From Acanthosepion esculentum (taxonomy: Eukaryota > Mollusca > Cephalopoda > Sepiida > Sepiidae), in assembly GCA_964036315.1 (NCBI GenBank), contig OZ038500.1:62116602-62180601 (forward strand): a stretch of DNA of 64,000 nucleotides. The letters are read 5' to 3'. The notes under the pieces are model-generated. The model did not search any database, was not told the origin of the DNA, and saw only the letters and a list, made by a program, of their open reading frames with translations. Positions within the stretch are counted from its first letter, which is position 1. Each line of letters begins with the position of its first letter. The position numbers and the translations under genes were made by a program. Below are positions 1-11,700 of the stretch, one piece after another.

Positions 1-48
1 ATTTAAGAAAAACAACGTCTCTTCAAAAACGACTTAAGCCGAAGTATC

Positions 49-49
49 A

Positions 50-143
<94 letters not shown>
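49..143. repeat. Compound (GT)n(AT)n microsatellite
   Basis: About 15 GT units, a short TACATACA bridge, then about 30 uninterrupted AT units. The apparent reading frame through it is only dinucleotide repeat. Confidence 0.97.
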
Positions 144-147
<4 letters not shown>

Positions 148-417
148 GTTAGGCTAAAATGTTCAAATGACTTAATTTTTATATATATGTATTCTAGATT
201 TCTTTTATATCATTCTTATAAATGTGCTTATTTTCCTGTGTTCTAAATTTTGACTTCTGCTTTTCCTGTCTAGAAAGAATAAGATATTTTTACAGTTCAC
301 CTTAGAGTAATTTATTTCCTATCATCTCCACAACGTTGCCCTAATGTTGGCATTTCCAGTCTTCAAGAGAAAATTCACCCAAAATTGTCAGATACTATTA
401 AAATTTTGAGAATTTTT

Positions 418-1600
418 TCCTCTCTCTCTCTCTTTTCTCTTTTTTGCTCTCCGGTCTCTCCCCATCTCTTTTTTCTCATCACTCTCCCCATCTCTCTTTT
501 TTCTCATCTCTCTCCCCATCTCTCTTTTTTCTCATCTCTCTCCCCATCTCTCTTTTTTCTCATCTCTCTCCCCATCTCTCTTTTTTTCTCATCTCTCTCC
601 CCGTCTCTCTTTTTTTCTCATCTCTCTCCCCGTCTCTCTTTTTTCTCATCTCTCTGCCCGTCTCTCTTTTTTCTCATCTCTCTGCCCGTCTCTCTTTTTT
701 CTCATCTCTCTGCCCGTCTCTCTTTTTTCTCATCTCTCTGCCCGTCTCTCTTTTTTTCTCATGTCTCTCCCCGTCTCTCTTTTTTCTCATGTCTCTCCCC
801 GTATCTCTTTTTTTCTCATGTCTCTCCACGTCTCTCTTTTTTTCTCATCTCTCTCCCCGTCTCTCTTTTTTTCTCATCTCTCTCCCCGTCTCTCTTTTTT
901 TCTCATCTCTCTCCCCGTCTCTCTTTTTTTCTCATCTCTCTCCCCGTCTCTCTTTTTTCTCATCTCTCTGCCCGTCTCTCTTTTTTCTCATCTCTCTGCC
1001 CGTCTCTCTTTTTTCTCATCTCTCTGCCCGTCTCTCTTTTTTCTCATCTCTCTCCCCGTCTCTCTTTTTTTCTCATGTCTCTCCCCGTCTCTCTTTTTTT
1101 CTCATGTCTCTCCCCGTATCTCTTTTTTTCTCATCTCTCTCCCCGTCTCTCTTTTTTTCTCATCTCTCTCCCCGTCTCTCTTTTTTTCTCATCTCTCTCC
1201 CCGTCTCTCTTTTTTTCTCATCTCTCTCCCCGTCTCTCTTTTTTTCTCATCTCTCTCCCCGTCTCTCTTTTTTTCTCATCTCTCTCCCCGTCTCTCTTTT
1301 TTTCTCATCTCTCTCCCCGTCTCTCTTTTTTTCTCATCTCTCTCCCCGTCTCTCTTTTTTTCTCATCTCTCTCCCCGTCTCTCTTTTTTTCTCATCTCTC
1401 TCCCCGTCTCTCTTTTTTTCTCATCTCTCTCCCCGTCTCTCTTTTTTTCTCATCTCTCTCCCCGTCTCTCTTTTTTTCTCATCTCTCTCCCCGTCTCTCT
1501 TTTTTTCTCATCTCTCTCCTCGTCTCTCTTTTTTTCTCATCTCTCTCCTCGTCTCTCTTTTTTTCTCATCTCTCTCCCCATCTCTCTTCCTCCTTTCTCT
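418..1600. repeat. 28/29-bp polypyrimidine minisatellite, about 40 units
   Basis: Tandem array whose unit alternates a run of six or seven T with CTCATCTCTCTCCCCGTCTC. Period is 29 bp with seven T, 28 bp with six T. Variant bases (GCCCG for CCCCG, CATGTC for CATCTC, GTATC for GTCTC) mark sub-blocks. It is almost pure C/T on the + strand and stays open in several frames, which explains the long spurious ORFs across it. The flank 1600-1810 is degenerate pyrimidine-rich sequence. Confidence 0.97.
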
Positions 1601-2625
1601 CCCCTTTCACTATCCCTCCTCTTTCTTTTCCACTAACCCTTTTTCTCTCTTTTCCTCTTTCTCTTCCCTGACTCTCTACTTTTTTTCTGTCTTAATGTTC
1701 TTTTCTCTTTTTTCCCTCCCCTCTCTACTTTTTCTGTTTTCCTCTCTCATCTCTTTCATCCCACCTTTTCTTCCTTTTGTCTTTTCTATCATTATCTCTC
1801 TCTCATCCCTCTCTAATCCAAGAAAGATTGGTCAGCTGTTTATTGACCTTGTTTATTTATCTTTTATTTCCTCTACAATTCTTAGTGTACCTCTCTATAT
1901 ATATGCTGGTGTACATTATCTGCACTATAAAAATTAAAAAAGCAAATATATTTATATATTTGCTTTTACAATTGAGATCAATTTGTACAGAATATTCTCA
2001 AACATATTTCTATTATTAGAACAACATTGAAAATCTAAGCCACTCCTCTTTTCGCATAAGTACGAGATTCTTTTTTATCTGACCTTTTCCATTAGTTACC
2101 TTATCATCATAACATTTTTTTATTTTATTTTTAACTTTTTGTCTCTCAAACATAAGTTCTGTTTCTTTCTTTTTCTGGATTTTGTTTTTGATACTATCTC
2201 CAAATATTACACTCAATATGGGATGAGGATTCAATTTTAAACAAATTTCAATACAAATAAGTTTATTTAAAAGCATAAAAGTTAATAAGTTGGTTGCTAT
2301 GGAAATGCTTATCTTCTCTGATCTAGTTTCATGATACTTATATATTCATCAGGGTGTTCATACTTATCATGATACTTATCATTATCAAAAGAAGGCAACT
2401 TAGGTCACTTTGTTCCTTAAGCAGAACCTTTTACAAGCCTGTTATGTCTGCCACTGCTACAAAGTTGGATTTCAGTTTAGTTCTGTGAATTGACAAAACA
2501 GAAAATAGTATTCAAAAAGTAAATGAGTAAATGCTAACATTTTGGTGGCCATTGTTCCACTAGTGGAACATAATTTATGAAATTTTCTTTTTATATTCGA
2601 CAAGCTTTACTTTTTATCATTCATT

Positions 2626-2642
2626 TATATATATATATAACA

Positions 2643-2676
<34 letters not shown>

Positions 2677-2679
2677 ACA

Positions 2680-2728
<49 letters not shown>

Positions 2729-2730
2729 CA

Positions 2731-2787
<57 letters not shown>

Positions 2788-2789
2788 CA

Positions 2790-2828
<39 letters not shown>

Positions 2829-2830
2829 CA

Positions 2831-2867
<37 letters not shown>

Positions 2868-2869
2868 CA

Positions 2870-2906
<37 letters not shown>

Positions 2907-2908
2907 CA

Positions 2909-2947
<39 letters not shown>

Positions 2948-2980
2948 CATTTAATTATATATATATATATATATATAACA

Positions 2981-3014
<34 letters not shown>

Positions 3015-3017
3015 ACA

Positions 3018-3054
<37 letters not shown>

Positions 3055-3056
3055 CA

Positions 3057-3095
<39 letters not shown>

Positions 3096-3097
3096 CA

Positions 3098-3131
<34 letters not shown>

Positions 3132-3134
3132 ACA

Positions 3135-3173
<39 letters not shown>

Positions 3174-3206
3174 CATTTAATTATATATATATATATATAT
3201 ATAACA

Positions 3207-3243
<37 letters not shown>

Positions 3244-3245
3244 CA

Positions 3246-3282
<37 letters not shown>

Positions 3283-3284
3283 CA

Positions 3285-3318
<34 letters not shown>

Positions 3319-3321
3319 ACA

Positions 3322-3358
<37 letters not shown>

Positions 3359-3360
3359 CA

Positions 3361-3403
<43 letters not shown>

Positions 3404-3632
3404 CATTTAATTATATATATATATATATAACATTTAATTATATATATATATATATAACATTTAATTATATATATATATATATAACATTTAATTATATATA
3501 TATATATATAACATTTAATTATATATATATATATATATATATAACATTTAATTATATATATATATATATATATATAACATTTAATTATATATATATATAT
3601 ATATAACATTTAATTATATATATATATATATA
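2626..3632. repeat. Composite (AT)n plus AACATTTAATT array, about 27 units
   Basis: Each unit is 6-25 AT dinucleotides followed by the fixed spacer AACATTTAATT. I count about 27 spacers. The spacers are invariant while the AT tract length differs between units, so unit length ranges from about 26 to over 50 bp. Confidence 0.97.
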
Positions 3633-3759
3633 TTCAAACATTATTTTTTGAAGAAGTCATTTAAAGATGAAATTTTTTTTCAGTTGACCCATTCCTAAAT
3701 GATTTTCCTATTATAAAGTTAACCGATTACAAAGCTCGAGAGCCAATCAAGGTAAAGAG

Positions 3760-4065
3760 TTGTTAAATGGTTATGATGAATAATGTGCGATAGGAACAAA
3801 AGAGGGTGTGGTTGGAATTGAAGACTATGAGAAATAAGAAGCATAGATAATGATTGACCCTTAACTTAAAAAGGTTAAGATCGTAGTTTTCAGGGAAATA
3901 TCCATCTAGGAATCTGTTCCATAAAGTAACAGTTCTTATAGGAAAATCTGACTGGCACTTTCTCCTTATGTTTGGAATATGGAGGAAATGATGTTGGTTC
4001 AACTTGGTGGAAATGGCGTATGAAGGGAGGGATGAGTTTGTTCAGTCTGGAAAACAAATTTGCTG
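3760..4065 (-). pseudogene. LINE reverse-transcriptase C-terminus remnant
   Basis: The minus strand decodes, with frameshifts, to an LHTPF...YGTDS / TVTLWNRF...NYDLNLFKLRVNHYL pattern. This is the terminal 'LWN.LP...N...FK..VNRHL' motif of non-LTR retrotransposon polyproteins. The same terminal sequence recurs at 16891-17165 and 27215-27400. Broken and 5'-truncated. Confidence 0.7.
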
Positions 4066-4124
4066 TAAATGAAATTTTTTTTGTTTTTTTTTTTATTTCT
4101 GGACCAAAGCCCTCTTCTATGTGC

Positions 4125-4345
4125 CGTGTCTCTTCAGAATTTTGGCGATCATGACTCTCCACAACATCCTTTCTTTTGTAGCTTGAACTAAGGCTTGTCT
4201 TTTTCATCTCTCTTTTAATCCCTGTTCTCCTCACCATTTACACAAGCCCGTTAGGTTATTTGCTACCTTCCTCTGCCTCTCTTGCCTTTAATATGTCCTG
4301 TGAGTATCAAATTTTCCAAGCCCATTTTTTTCATTATATGCTCGA
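4125..4345 (-). pseudogene. LINE C-terminal remnant, second family
   Basis: Minus-strand translation in a stop-containing frame gives LGKFDTHRTY...QERQR...LVQATKERMLWRVMIAKILKRHGT. This resembles the C-terminus of a LINE endonuclease/RT family ending '..DR..WR.MIA.VL..HGT' and is related to the better fragment at 20430-20850. It abuts the unrelated LINE remnant at 3760-4065. Confidence 0.6.
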
Positions 4346-5249
4346 GAAATTTCAACTTTTTTTTTGATTTACAGTATAAGTATTTTGGCACAAAACCATA
4401 TTATTCCTTTTCTGAATTGGTATCTGAAACAAGTTTGCTAACTTGTGGAGTAAATAAGATCCCCCAGTAACACTAATGAATTAGGCAAGACACCTTAAAT
4501 AAAGAACTCAAAGTGAGTCAAGAGAAGTCCATTAGAGTCAATCAAGGAGAATTTCTAATGACATCACAGCAAGTAGCTTAAGCGAGACAATTATCTCATA
4601 ATTGCTAGTAACAAGTTATAGCACTAACCATCACCCAATAGTACAGGGCTCAATATGGTTATTTAGTTGGAAATATCTAGTATAAGGCCACAGTAATTGA
4701 GCACCCATTGAGGGTTATTATGCAATTATTCTATATTCAAGCAATGTTGATTATAACCGGTTTCTCAAACTTTTTACTTGATAGACACTTTGTAACAAAA
4801 TTATAATTCCCATTCCCCCTACTAAACAAATTAACCGAATATAAAATTACAAAAAAACTATTGTTTAGTACAATTTGCCCGAGAAAAAAATATCATTAAA
4901 CTAAAAATGCAAATGCACTTTTAATGCTTGAATTACGTTTTTTCATGGGAAGGATTAGTTTGGTAGTCATGGAGATTATTGCTAATATTAAGTTGCAGGT
5001 TTGTGAATTTGAACCACAAATCCCTATATTAAAAGTGCTTCTCTATTTACTTTGTAAATAATACACATGGCGAAACACAGATTCCACCAGATATAAATGT
5101 AGAAAAGCTTGAAAAATGGGCTCAGCAGTTACTTAGGGTATTTTGCTATAGTTTTTAATTAAGTCATCCCCAGTTCCATAAATGTGAATATAGACTTCGT
5201 CTACAAGAATTCTATGAGTTGTACCATGTCTGGCTGCTAGTCTACATGA

Positions 5250-5430
5250 TCCAGCAAGGTATGAATCCATTTCCAGCTATGGGTTAAATAGTAGGATTTG
5301 TATCTGGAAAATCATTGTTATTCACAGAAAATTGTTAATTTACTCACTAAAAAAAAAGTTATTCTAACAATCTAAAATATGTTTAAGCACAAAGGGTTGA
5401 TAAGCCATAAAAAATAAAAAGAAATCAATC
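5250..5430 (+). repeat. 5S-SINE body (3' half) without the 5S head
   Basis: Contains TTCCAGCTATGGGTTAAATA, then a GTATCTGGAAAATCATTGTT-like stretch, and ends GTTGATAAGCCATAAA. These elements are in the same order as the body of the 5S-derived SINE at 34833-35195. No 5S-like head is seen upstream. Confidence 0.55.
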
Positions 5431-5449
5431 AATCACTCATCTTGGGTAT

Positions 5450-5605
5450 GATGATAAACTACATCTAATATAGCAAGGTCTCTGATCAGGAGGCTTTGAG
5501 GAGCGTGGAACCACCGCTTAATTGCTGTTGTTCCTACGTCCACACTGATTCAAGGTGGTAGCACCTATTAGGGTCCCAGCTATGAGGATTTTTGACACCT
5601 GTTAA
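5450..5605 (+). repeat. Dispersed repeat (GGTAGCACCT family), copy 1
   Basis: About 150 bp containing GATGATAAACTACAT, AATTGCTGTTGTTCC, GGTGGTAGCACCT and AGGGTCCCAGCTATG. The same block recurs at 25556-25680 (+) and 26437-26600 (-), so it is an interspersed element of unknown class. Downstream 5606-5830 resembles 25690-25860, another shared module. Confidence 0.7.
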
Positions 5606-6439
5606 ATGGGGTCAAAACACCATGAACTTATAAAAATACCAGCCATATATTTGACTCTCGACAAAAATCCTCTTTACAAAAATACACCAATGAAAACTGA
5701 TCTCCAAACTGATTCCTTATACAGAATATATATATTCTATTCATGCAAACCTATCTTAAAAATCTTGTCAGCATTAAATAACCCATTGATGTTGATATGC
5801 CATAAAACAAAATAAACCATAAAGCATCAATCAAATACTACATGCTCCAGCAACTTTTTATGCTTTTGTTATAATAATGCAAGTTAATAAAGTTACCCTC
5901 TATGGTCTCCTAAGCTTTTATTAACCTCTGCCAAACTTTTATTCACTGCCAAGAGTCTATGTGAAACACATTACGAAACCTTGACCTATAAGATAGGTAC
6001 CTTCTTTTTTTTTCCTTTCTCTCTCTCTCTTCATTTTTTTTTTTTTTTTTTGCAAATGTCAAAACTCAAGAGTGAATAATTTCACTTTGAAGTTGTTGCA
6101 ATAGAAGCATTTTACAGAAACGTCAATAAAACAGTCAAGAATTGGCTGCATTAAAACTTACCAATATTTTGATCCAGTTGAAGGAGGTCAGACAAAATGG
6201 ATTTTTTGTTTGAAGATATGTCATCCCTTGTTCAACCTTATATTTTCTTTCCATTCTACATTCAAATAAAGTGAAAACATTCTCAATCACAAATACCTAC
6301 CACTAAGATGGAAGTTGATTGATTTTTTTTTTACTGTTTATCAACCCATTGTGAGTTACATTTTGAAAATATTTTGGGGATTGAAAGAATATATATATTT
6401 TTTGCATTTGAATATTGCATTACCAATTTCTTTACAATA

Positions 6440-6605
6440 ACAATGATTTTTTACAGATACAAGTCGTACACTTTAACCCATAGCTGGGGGAGAAGAGATG
6501 GATTCATACTATTCCTAAAGTTAAATGTACATAAGTGAATGTAATTAATTTAACTGAAATCTGGACTCTGCTCACTAATTTCTAATTCCAAGCCACCCAC
6601 ACTTC
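6440..6605 (-). repeat. 5S-SINE body, minus strand
   Basis: The reverse complement gives the body of the 5S-SINE family in order: the accession to TATATTCACTTA, the CCCAGCTATGGGTTAA block, a GTATC, and AATCATT. No 5S head is recognised on the right side. Confidence 0.55.
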
Positions 6606-7318
6606 TTATAGTGAAAGAAGGTATTACTCTGGCAATAAGTAAACATGCCTTATGTTAACAAAAGAATTGCATTAGTATGTTGGGGAGATCAGGTTGTTAA
6701 TAGCTATTTTATTTTACTGTATTAGCTTTCTTTGGGTATTATTACTTTTGATCATTTAAAAAGCAAAATTCTTTTACACATGTGGATATATAGTTAATTG
6801 TATAAGTAAAAATTCTAGATTATTCATGTAGGAAAAATAACCAAAAATATTTTTTAAATAATTACTTGTTGGATATTTTTTGTTTTAATTTTTTACACAC
6901 ATATACACAAACTGAGTGAGAGAGAAATATGGAAAATATGAGTGTGATTTTTTATTTGTGTGTACTAATTCATACAAAACAAAAAATGTATACATCATTT
7001 TTTTTATTAATAGTAGCTAAATTTATTGCTGGTAAGTTAATTAAACATTTTCCTAAGAATAAATGTTAGAATTAACACCAATTAATTTAATCTTCATTAA
7101 TTGTACAAAAATTCTCTTCCATTGAAAATATGTCTGCACGAAAAATGCCTACATCATGTAAGTTTTTAAGACTTACTTTTGTTTTTGCCTTCCAGTGTTA
7201 TTTAAATAGAAGCATCAAAGGCTTTTCTTTCTAAACATTACAGCATTCATTATTGTGAAAGTATTTAACTACCTTTCAGTTAATGACCAAAGATCCTATT
7301 AACAAATAACATGTGTAA

Positions 7319-7370
7319 TACATACATACATACATATACATATACACACACACACACACACATATATATA
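7319..7370. repeat. (CATA)n(CA)n(TA)n(AATA)n microsatellite
   Basis: Compound tetra- and dinucleotide repeat that leads directly into the dispersed repeat at 7380-7510. Confidence 0.95.
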
Positions 7371-7379
7371 TAAATAAAT

Positions 7380-7507
7380 AAATAAGTGGACATGGAAGGC
7401 AGCACTTAGAGGCGACAGTCTGTTTCATGCTAGTGCAATCGTCAGGCAACTAGTCTGATATTGAGCACTTTATCCCATAAATATAGCACACTTTAAGACT
7501 ATATTTC

Positions 7508-7562
<55 letters not shown>
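7380..7562. repeat. AGTGGACAT...GTTTCATGC repeat ending in (AT)n
   Basis: Shares GTGGACAT, CAGTCTGTTTCATGC, GATATTGAGCACTTTA and CCCATAAATATAGCA with 7940-8220. Its end is a pure (AT) run from about 7511 to 7562, so the microsatellite sits at the repeat terminus. Confidence 0.75.
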
Positions 7563-7564
<2 letters not shown>

Positions 7565-7624
7565 CAACAAAATCAAAAATTATCTCATATACCCCCCATA
7601 TGAGGTAATTTTGGATTTTGTTGC
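7563..7624. repeat. Inverted repeat, about 28-bp arms
   Basis: AACAACAAAATC...CTCATAT pairs with ATATGAGG...GATTTTGTTG around a short C-rich loop with a few mismatches. It lies directly after an (AT)n tract. A 31-bp direct duplication (CCACAGATTTATTACCTGTA twice) follows at about 7718-7778. Confidence 0.75.
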
Positions 7625-7894
7625 GTAATTTATATGCTCTGTTATAATAAAAACATTGAGCTCTTTTTGTGGATCAGTTTTAATATTTTATATTACTAGG
7701 ATCCACTTAGATTATATACCCACAGATTTATTACCTGTATTATATATCCCACAGATTTATTACCTGTATTATATATATGAATAAGGATGAAATGGCAGTC
7801 CAGGGCTTTCTGCATTCTGTTGAGGATTCTTGTTTTAGATTCGACAAATTATTATGAGAAATCATTCAAACCTCCAAAAATTTCTATCAAACGT

Positions 7895-7901
7895 GCACAC
7901 G

Positions 7902-7945
<44 letters not shown>

Positions 7946-8220
7946 ATAAAGTGGACATTGAAATCAACACTCAGTGGCAACAGTCTGTTTCATGCTTAAA
8001 CACAATCATCAAGCCATGATAATTATATTCAAGCATGAAATAGACTGTTGCTTCTGAGTGTTGACTTCAGTGTCTATTTTTATATTTATATACACTATCC
8101 CTGATATTGAGCACTTTAACCCATAAATATAGCATACCTTAAATCTATATTTTTATCATATATAGTTTTAAGGTATGCTATATTTATGAAGATTGCACTT
8201 AAGCACAAAACAGGCAGTCA
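7895..8220. repeat. (CA)n(TA)n plus fold-back repeat
   Basis: A CA/TA microsatellite (7895-7945) leads into a repeat with opposed copies: GTTTCATGCTTAAACACAAT at 7987-8006 against AAGCATGAAATAGACTGTTG at about 8033-8052, and again TAAGGTATGCTATATTTATG inverted near 8120-8190. It belongs to the same family as 7380-7510 and 45600-45735. Confidence 0.75.
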
Positions 8221-8241
8221 CTGTTGAGTGTTGACCTCAAT

Positions 8242-8242
<1 letters not shown>

Positions 8243-8312
<70 letters not shown>
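8243..8312. repeat. (AT)n microsatellite
   Basis: About 35 uninterrupted AT units at the junction of two dispersed repeats. A shorter (AT)n run lies at 8530-8563. Confidence 0.97.
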
Positions 8313-8314
<2 letters not shown>

Positions 8315-8526
8315 TAAAAGACAATAGTAAAACTGTATCATTAGCCAATGCATTTCGTCCAATATAGACTTTTTCAAAGCAAAAACAAAATGAATTTATT
8401 GAAAACAAAGTAACTATTAACAACAAACAAAATGTCCTTAGAAACTAAAATTTAGAAAACACTGAATATGAATACAATAGCGTTTTCTAAAGATTTTTTT
8501 TTACAGGTTAATTCTGACAAATTTTT

Positions 8527-8567
<41 letters not shown>

Positions 8568-8728
8568 GGAGTCTTATTGATGGTTAGGTTACTTGTACTT
8601 AACAGCTAAATTCTGACACACAAGATCCCCAATGTCTCCATAATGAAATATGTATGATTATAAATGATTAAATTCTGATTACAAATCAAAATGATGTTAT
8701 AAGAGAAGCTGCATCAAAATATAGATGA

Positions 8729-9032
8729 ATCATAGCCTAGTGGGTGAAATGGTTCACGAATTTGTTAGTATAATAATTGTGAGTTGAATCCTTGAGCAAG
8801 ATTGTACAGATTTAGACTTGGTGGAAATAAGGCGAGAAATAACTGTGCTGTACTAAAAAAAGAACAAGATCTCTCTAAACATGGACATTGGAAGAGCAGA
8901 TTAAATAAAGCATTCAATTCAAAATTTCCTGAAGGTTATCTGGATTGACAGATACCTTAAGAAGGCTGGAGGGCACAATAGCCAAAATGTTGCCATAGCA
9001 ACAAAGATGAGAACATTAGTCTGAATGAAAAT
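8729..9032 (+). mobile_element. tRNA-derived SINE (diverged copy)
   Basis: The head has an RNA polymerase III box A match TAGCCTAGTGG at 8733-8743 and a box B-like GAGTTGAATCC about 45 bp later. The 3' half has the family's AAGAAGGCTGG...AGCC and AACAAAGATGAGAACA, matching the fuller copy at 53421-53726. Stem bases differ from the consensus on both sides (GGCT with AGCC). Confidence 0.8.
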
Positions 9033-9109
9033 AAGATGAATCATCTGTTTTGCTTTGAAATATTCTTTGCAGTGTTATAGGGGCTTGCTATCCACTAGTA
9101 ACTACCATT

Positions 9110-9640
9110 GTTTTAGATCTCTCCCTCTCTCTCTCCCTCCCTTGCTTATTCTTTTTATCTCTCTTTTCTCTTCTGCCTCTCTTTTTCTCCCTTCTCTTCC
9201 TCCTCTCTTTTTCTCCCTTCTCTTCCTCCTCTCTTTTTCTCCTTTCTCTTCCTCCTCTCTTTTTCTCCCTTCTCTTCCTCCTCTCTTTTTCTCCCTTCTC
9301 TTCCTCCTCTCTTTTTCTCCCTTCTCTTCCTCCTCTCTTTTTCTCCCTTCTCTTCCTCCTCTCTTTTTCTCCCTTCTCTTCCTCCTCTCTTTTTCTCCCT
9401 TCTCTTCCTCCTCTCTTTTTCTCCCTTCTCTTCCTCTCCCATCCTCCTCTCTCTCTCTTCCTCGCCCATCTGCCACACTCTCTCTCTCTCTTCCTCGCCC
9501 ATCCGCCACACTCTCTCTCTCTCTCTTCCTTGCCCATCCGCCACACTCTCTCTCTCTCTCTTCCTCTCCCATCTGCCACACTCTCTCTCTCTCTTCCTCT
9601 CCCATCTGCCACTCTCTCTCTCTCTTCCTCTTCCAGAAAA
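9110..9640. repeat. Polypyrimidine minisatellites, 26-bp then ~40-bp units
   Basis: 9170-9430 is a 26-bp tandem (CTTTTTCTCCCTTCTCTTCC plus TCCTCT), about ten units. 9440-9620 is a second array of about 38-40 bp units with (CT)n plus TTCCTCGCCCATCYGCCACA. Long open frames here on both strands are low-complexity artefacts. Confidence 0.95.
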
Positions 9641-10499
9641 TGAGTTCCAAATGAAATGCTTTCTCACATGTTGGTTGGTCAACCATCCTGCCAGAAAAAG
9701 AAACAAAACAATACTTGCCTTCTCTATGTCTAGCCAACAATAGACACATCCCGAAATACAACAGAACAGAAATAGATATTTTGTCTTCTCCCAAACAGCA
9801 TTGAATCATGATGAGTCAATGCTTTGTCTGCATGTACACACACGCGCGCACATACACATGCACACATGCTAATATCTCATATGGAATATTATTCTTAAAC
9901 ATGAAACACCTCTCTCATTCTTTTTATTAAGCAAACACAAGCATTTCTATATATCAACAGAATTGAATGTTGCTAGTTTTTTTATCTTTCATCATTAAGT
10001 ATTTCCAGTTGCTCACTCTTTTTATTGCTTGTAATTTTATTGATCAAAAACCAAAGCCATTTTGATTGATCTCAAACTGCACCTTGAAATTTTCCACACA
10101 AAAAAAACATGGGTAACAGTTTTTACTATCATTGCATGACAAATAAAATTTAAATACATGTGGAAATTCAAAACATGAAGTTTTATAGTTGATATTTATA
10201 GTAGCTATTGATGCCACTTGTGTATTGCAAGATTTATGGCAATTCCAGCATTCAGTATAAATGCTCAGTTTACCTTCTGTTGTAACCTAGGGAAAGTTAC
10301 TGAATAAGGTTGGTAATGAACGATAATACTTAGGACAAGAACACATAAGATTTGCCAGTGTCACGTAGAAGAAGTAGTCAACTGCTAGAAGTGAGTCAAG
10401 TGAATTCCACAATGAATCTCTAACTGCAGACCAACATACAGTATTTACTACTGTATTTATGTGAATGGTGACATACCCATTATCATCCATAGGTATGCT

Positions 10500-10690
10500 A
10501 CAACACCTAAGTTATCATGACAAGACTTATTATCCCACCTCACGATTTCTATTTTTTTTAAATATGTCCCTCTACAACATTAAATGTATGGAGTCTCCTC
10601 TGAATACTAAAATCTTAACCTTCAAATCAAGGGTGATTCATTATCTTTCCTTCTTAACCCCATAAACTTCATTTTCTATCACTTTCTCTT
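10500..10690 (+). pseudogene. Possible LINE C-terminal remnant
   Basis: Translation gives CMESPLNTKILTFKSRVIHYLSFLTP, resembling the terminal motif seen at 3760-4065 and 27215-27400. Heavily decayed, low confidence. Confidence 0.4.
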
Positions 10691-10917
10691 TCAGTCATAT
10701 CACAGCTTCATCATAAACATTTTAACACTAATCCTCTACCTTAAGTGGCTCTTGAGTCTTGTACTGGGTGAATCTTAATATAAGAAAAAAACTCTGAATT
10801 ACCATGACTTAAATAGTAGGAGTAGCTAAGTTCACCTATTATCCAGTTCACAATCCTTCCTGGTTTTTTGAACAGGAGTAGAGGATTGTTTCCTGTTTGG
10901 GTTTGGGTTTTCCCCAA

Positions 10918-11240
10918 GGACACATGGCCCAGTAGATAAAAGCATTGGTTGAAATAATCCAAAATGTGACTTGACCCAAAGAGTTGTGAGTTCAATATCC
11001 AGCCACAACAGAGGTGAACAAAAACTTGGAGAGATGATTTATTGAATTAACCAAATCTGAGATATTTAGAAAAGGCATGGTATGTGGAATTAGCAAACAT
11101 GTACCCACCATGGACTAAATAAAGGGTTCAGCTTGAAATTCCAACATATATCACCTAAAGAAGGCTGGAGCGTACAGCGGCCAAAACATTGTGAATATGC
11201 AATAAAGATGAGGACAACAGTCCAAACAATGTAAATAGTC
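10918..11240 (+). mobile_element. tRNA-derived SINE, near full length
   Basis: Starts GGACACATGGCCCAGTAGAT (box A-like TGGCCCAGTAG) with a box B-like GTGAGTTCAATATCC at about 10986-11000. It continues through the body and the AAGAAGGCTGGAGCGTAC...GGCC motif to ACAATGTAAATAG. Same order as 53421-53726. Confidence 0.85.
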
Positions 11241-11302
11241 TAAATGCATTTTATATGAGGATGGACTCTCCCGTCGTTTTCAACGTATGAGTGTCTTTCT
11301 GT

Positions 11303-11700
11303 TCAGTTTTTATGTTTATGTTTCATATGAGACAACAATCCTGCATGGGATTTGCAAACAAATCCACACATATGGGCTGATGTATTAGCTCGAGATTTAA
11401 TGTTAATTCTTAATTCTCTCAGATGGTTGAGACGATTCTTTTCAAAGTTAGTTATACACCGGTAGCAGGTGTTTCTCCAGTTTGCTCGGTTTTCAACAGC
11501 GAGTTCAAACTCTTCTATAGGGATGTTTGCAGTAATTAAATTGTATTTACATTTGTCCTTGAAGCGTAACCAAGAATGGCCTACATTACGCTTACCATGA
11601 AAAAGTTGGCTATACATGAGGATTTTCGGCATCAAATCATCTCTCATTCTGATGACATGACCAGCCCATCTGAACTGTGAGTGCATCAGAAGGGATTCAA
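11303..11700 (-). pseudogene. LINE C-terminal fragment with zinc-finger-like tail
   Basis: An open minus-strand stretch of 127 codons reads FRWAGHVIRMRDDLMPKILM, then GKRNVGHSWLRFKDK, then ANWRNTCYRC. This is the conserved 'RWAGHV.RM.D.R.PK..' C-terminus of non-LTR retrotransposon proteins. It ends in a C2H2-like CGFVCKSHAGLLSHMKHKH motif, which many such elements carry. The 5' side stops at an (AT)n tract near 11700. A related fragment lies at 46025-46640. No catalytic RT domain is present. Confidence 0.85.

Noticed and set aside
385..1937. Three long overlapping open frames (up to ~500 codons) rich in Ser, Leu, Phe and Pro
   Set aside because: They are the 28/29-bp pyrimidine minisatellite read in each frame. 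No start context, no domain, and the frames follow the repeat exactly.
2016..2276. 86-codon minus-strand Lys-rich open frame
   Set aside because: No homology recognised, AT-driven composition, no splice or promoter context.
3286..3609. 107-codon minus-strand frame
   Set aside because: Translation of the (AT)n/AACATTTAATT array only.
5450..5600. CRISPR-like or spaced repeat arrays
   Set aside because: No regular repeat-spacer structure anywhere, and the genome is eukaryotic.
9055..9809. Open frames of 174-235 codons on both strands (Arg/Glu-rich or Ser/Leu-rich)
   Set aside because: Low-complexity translation of the 26-bp and ~40-bp pyrimidine arrays.
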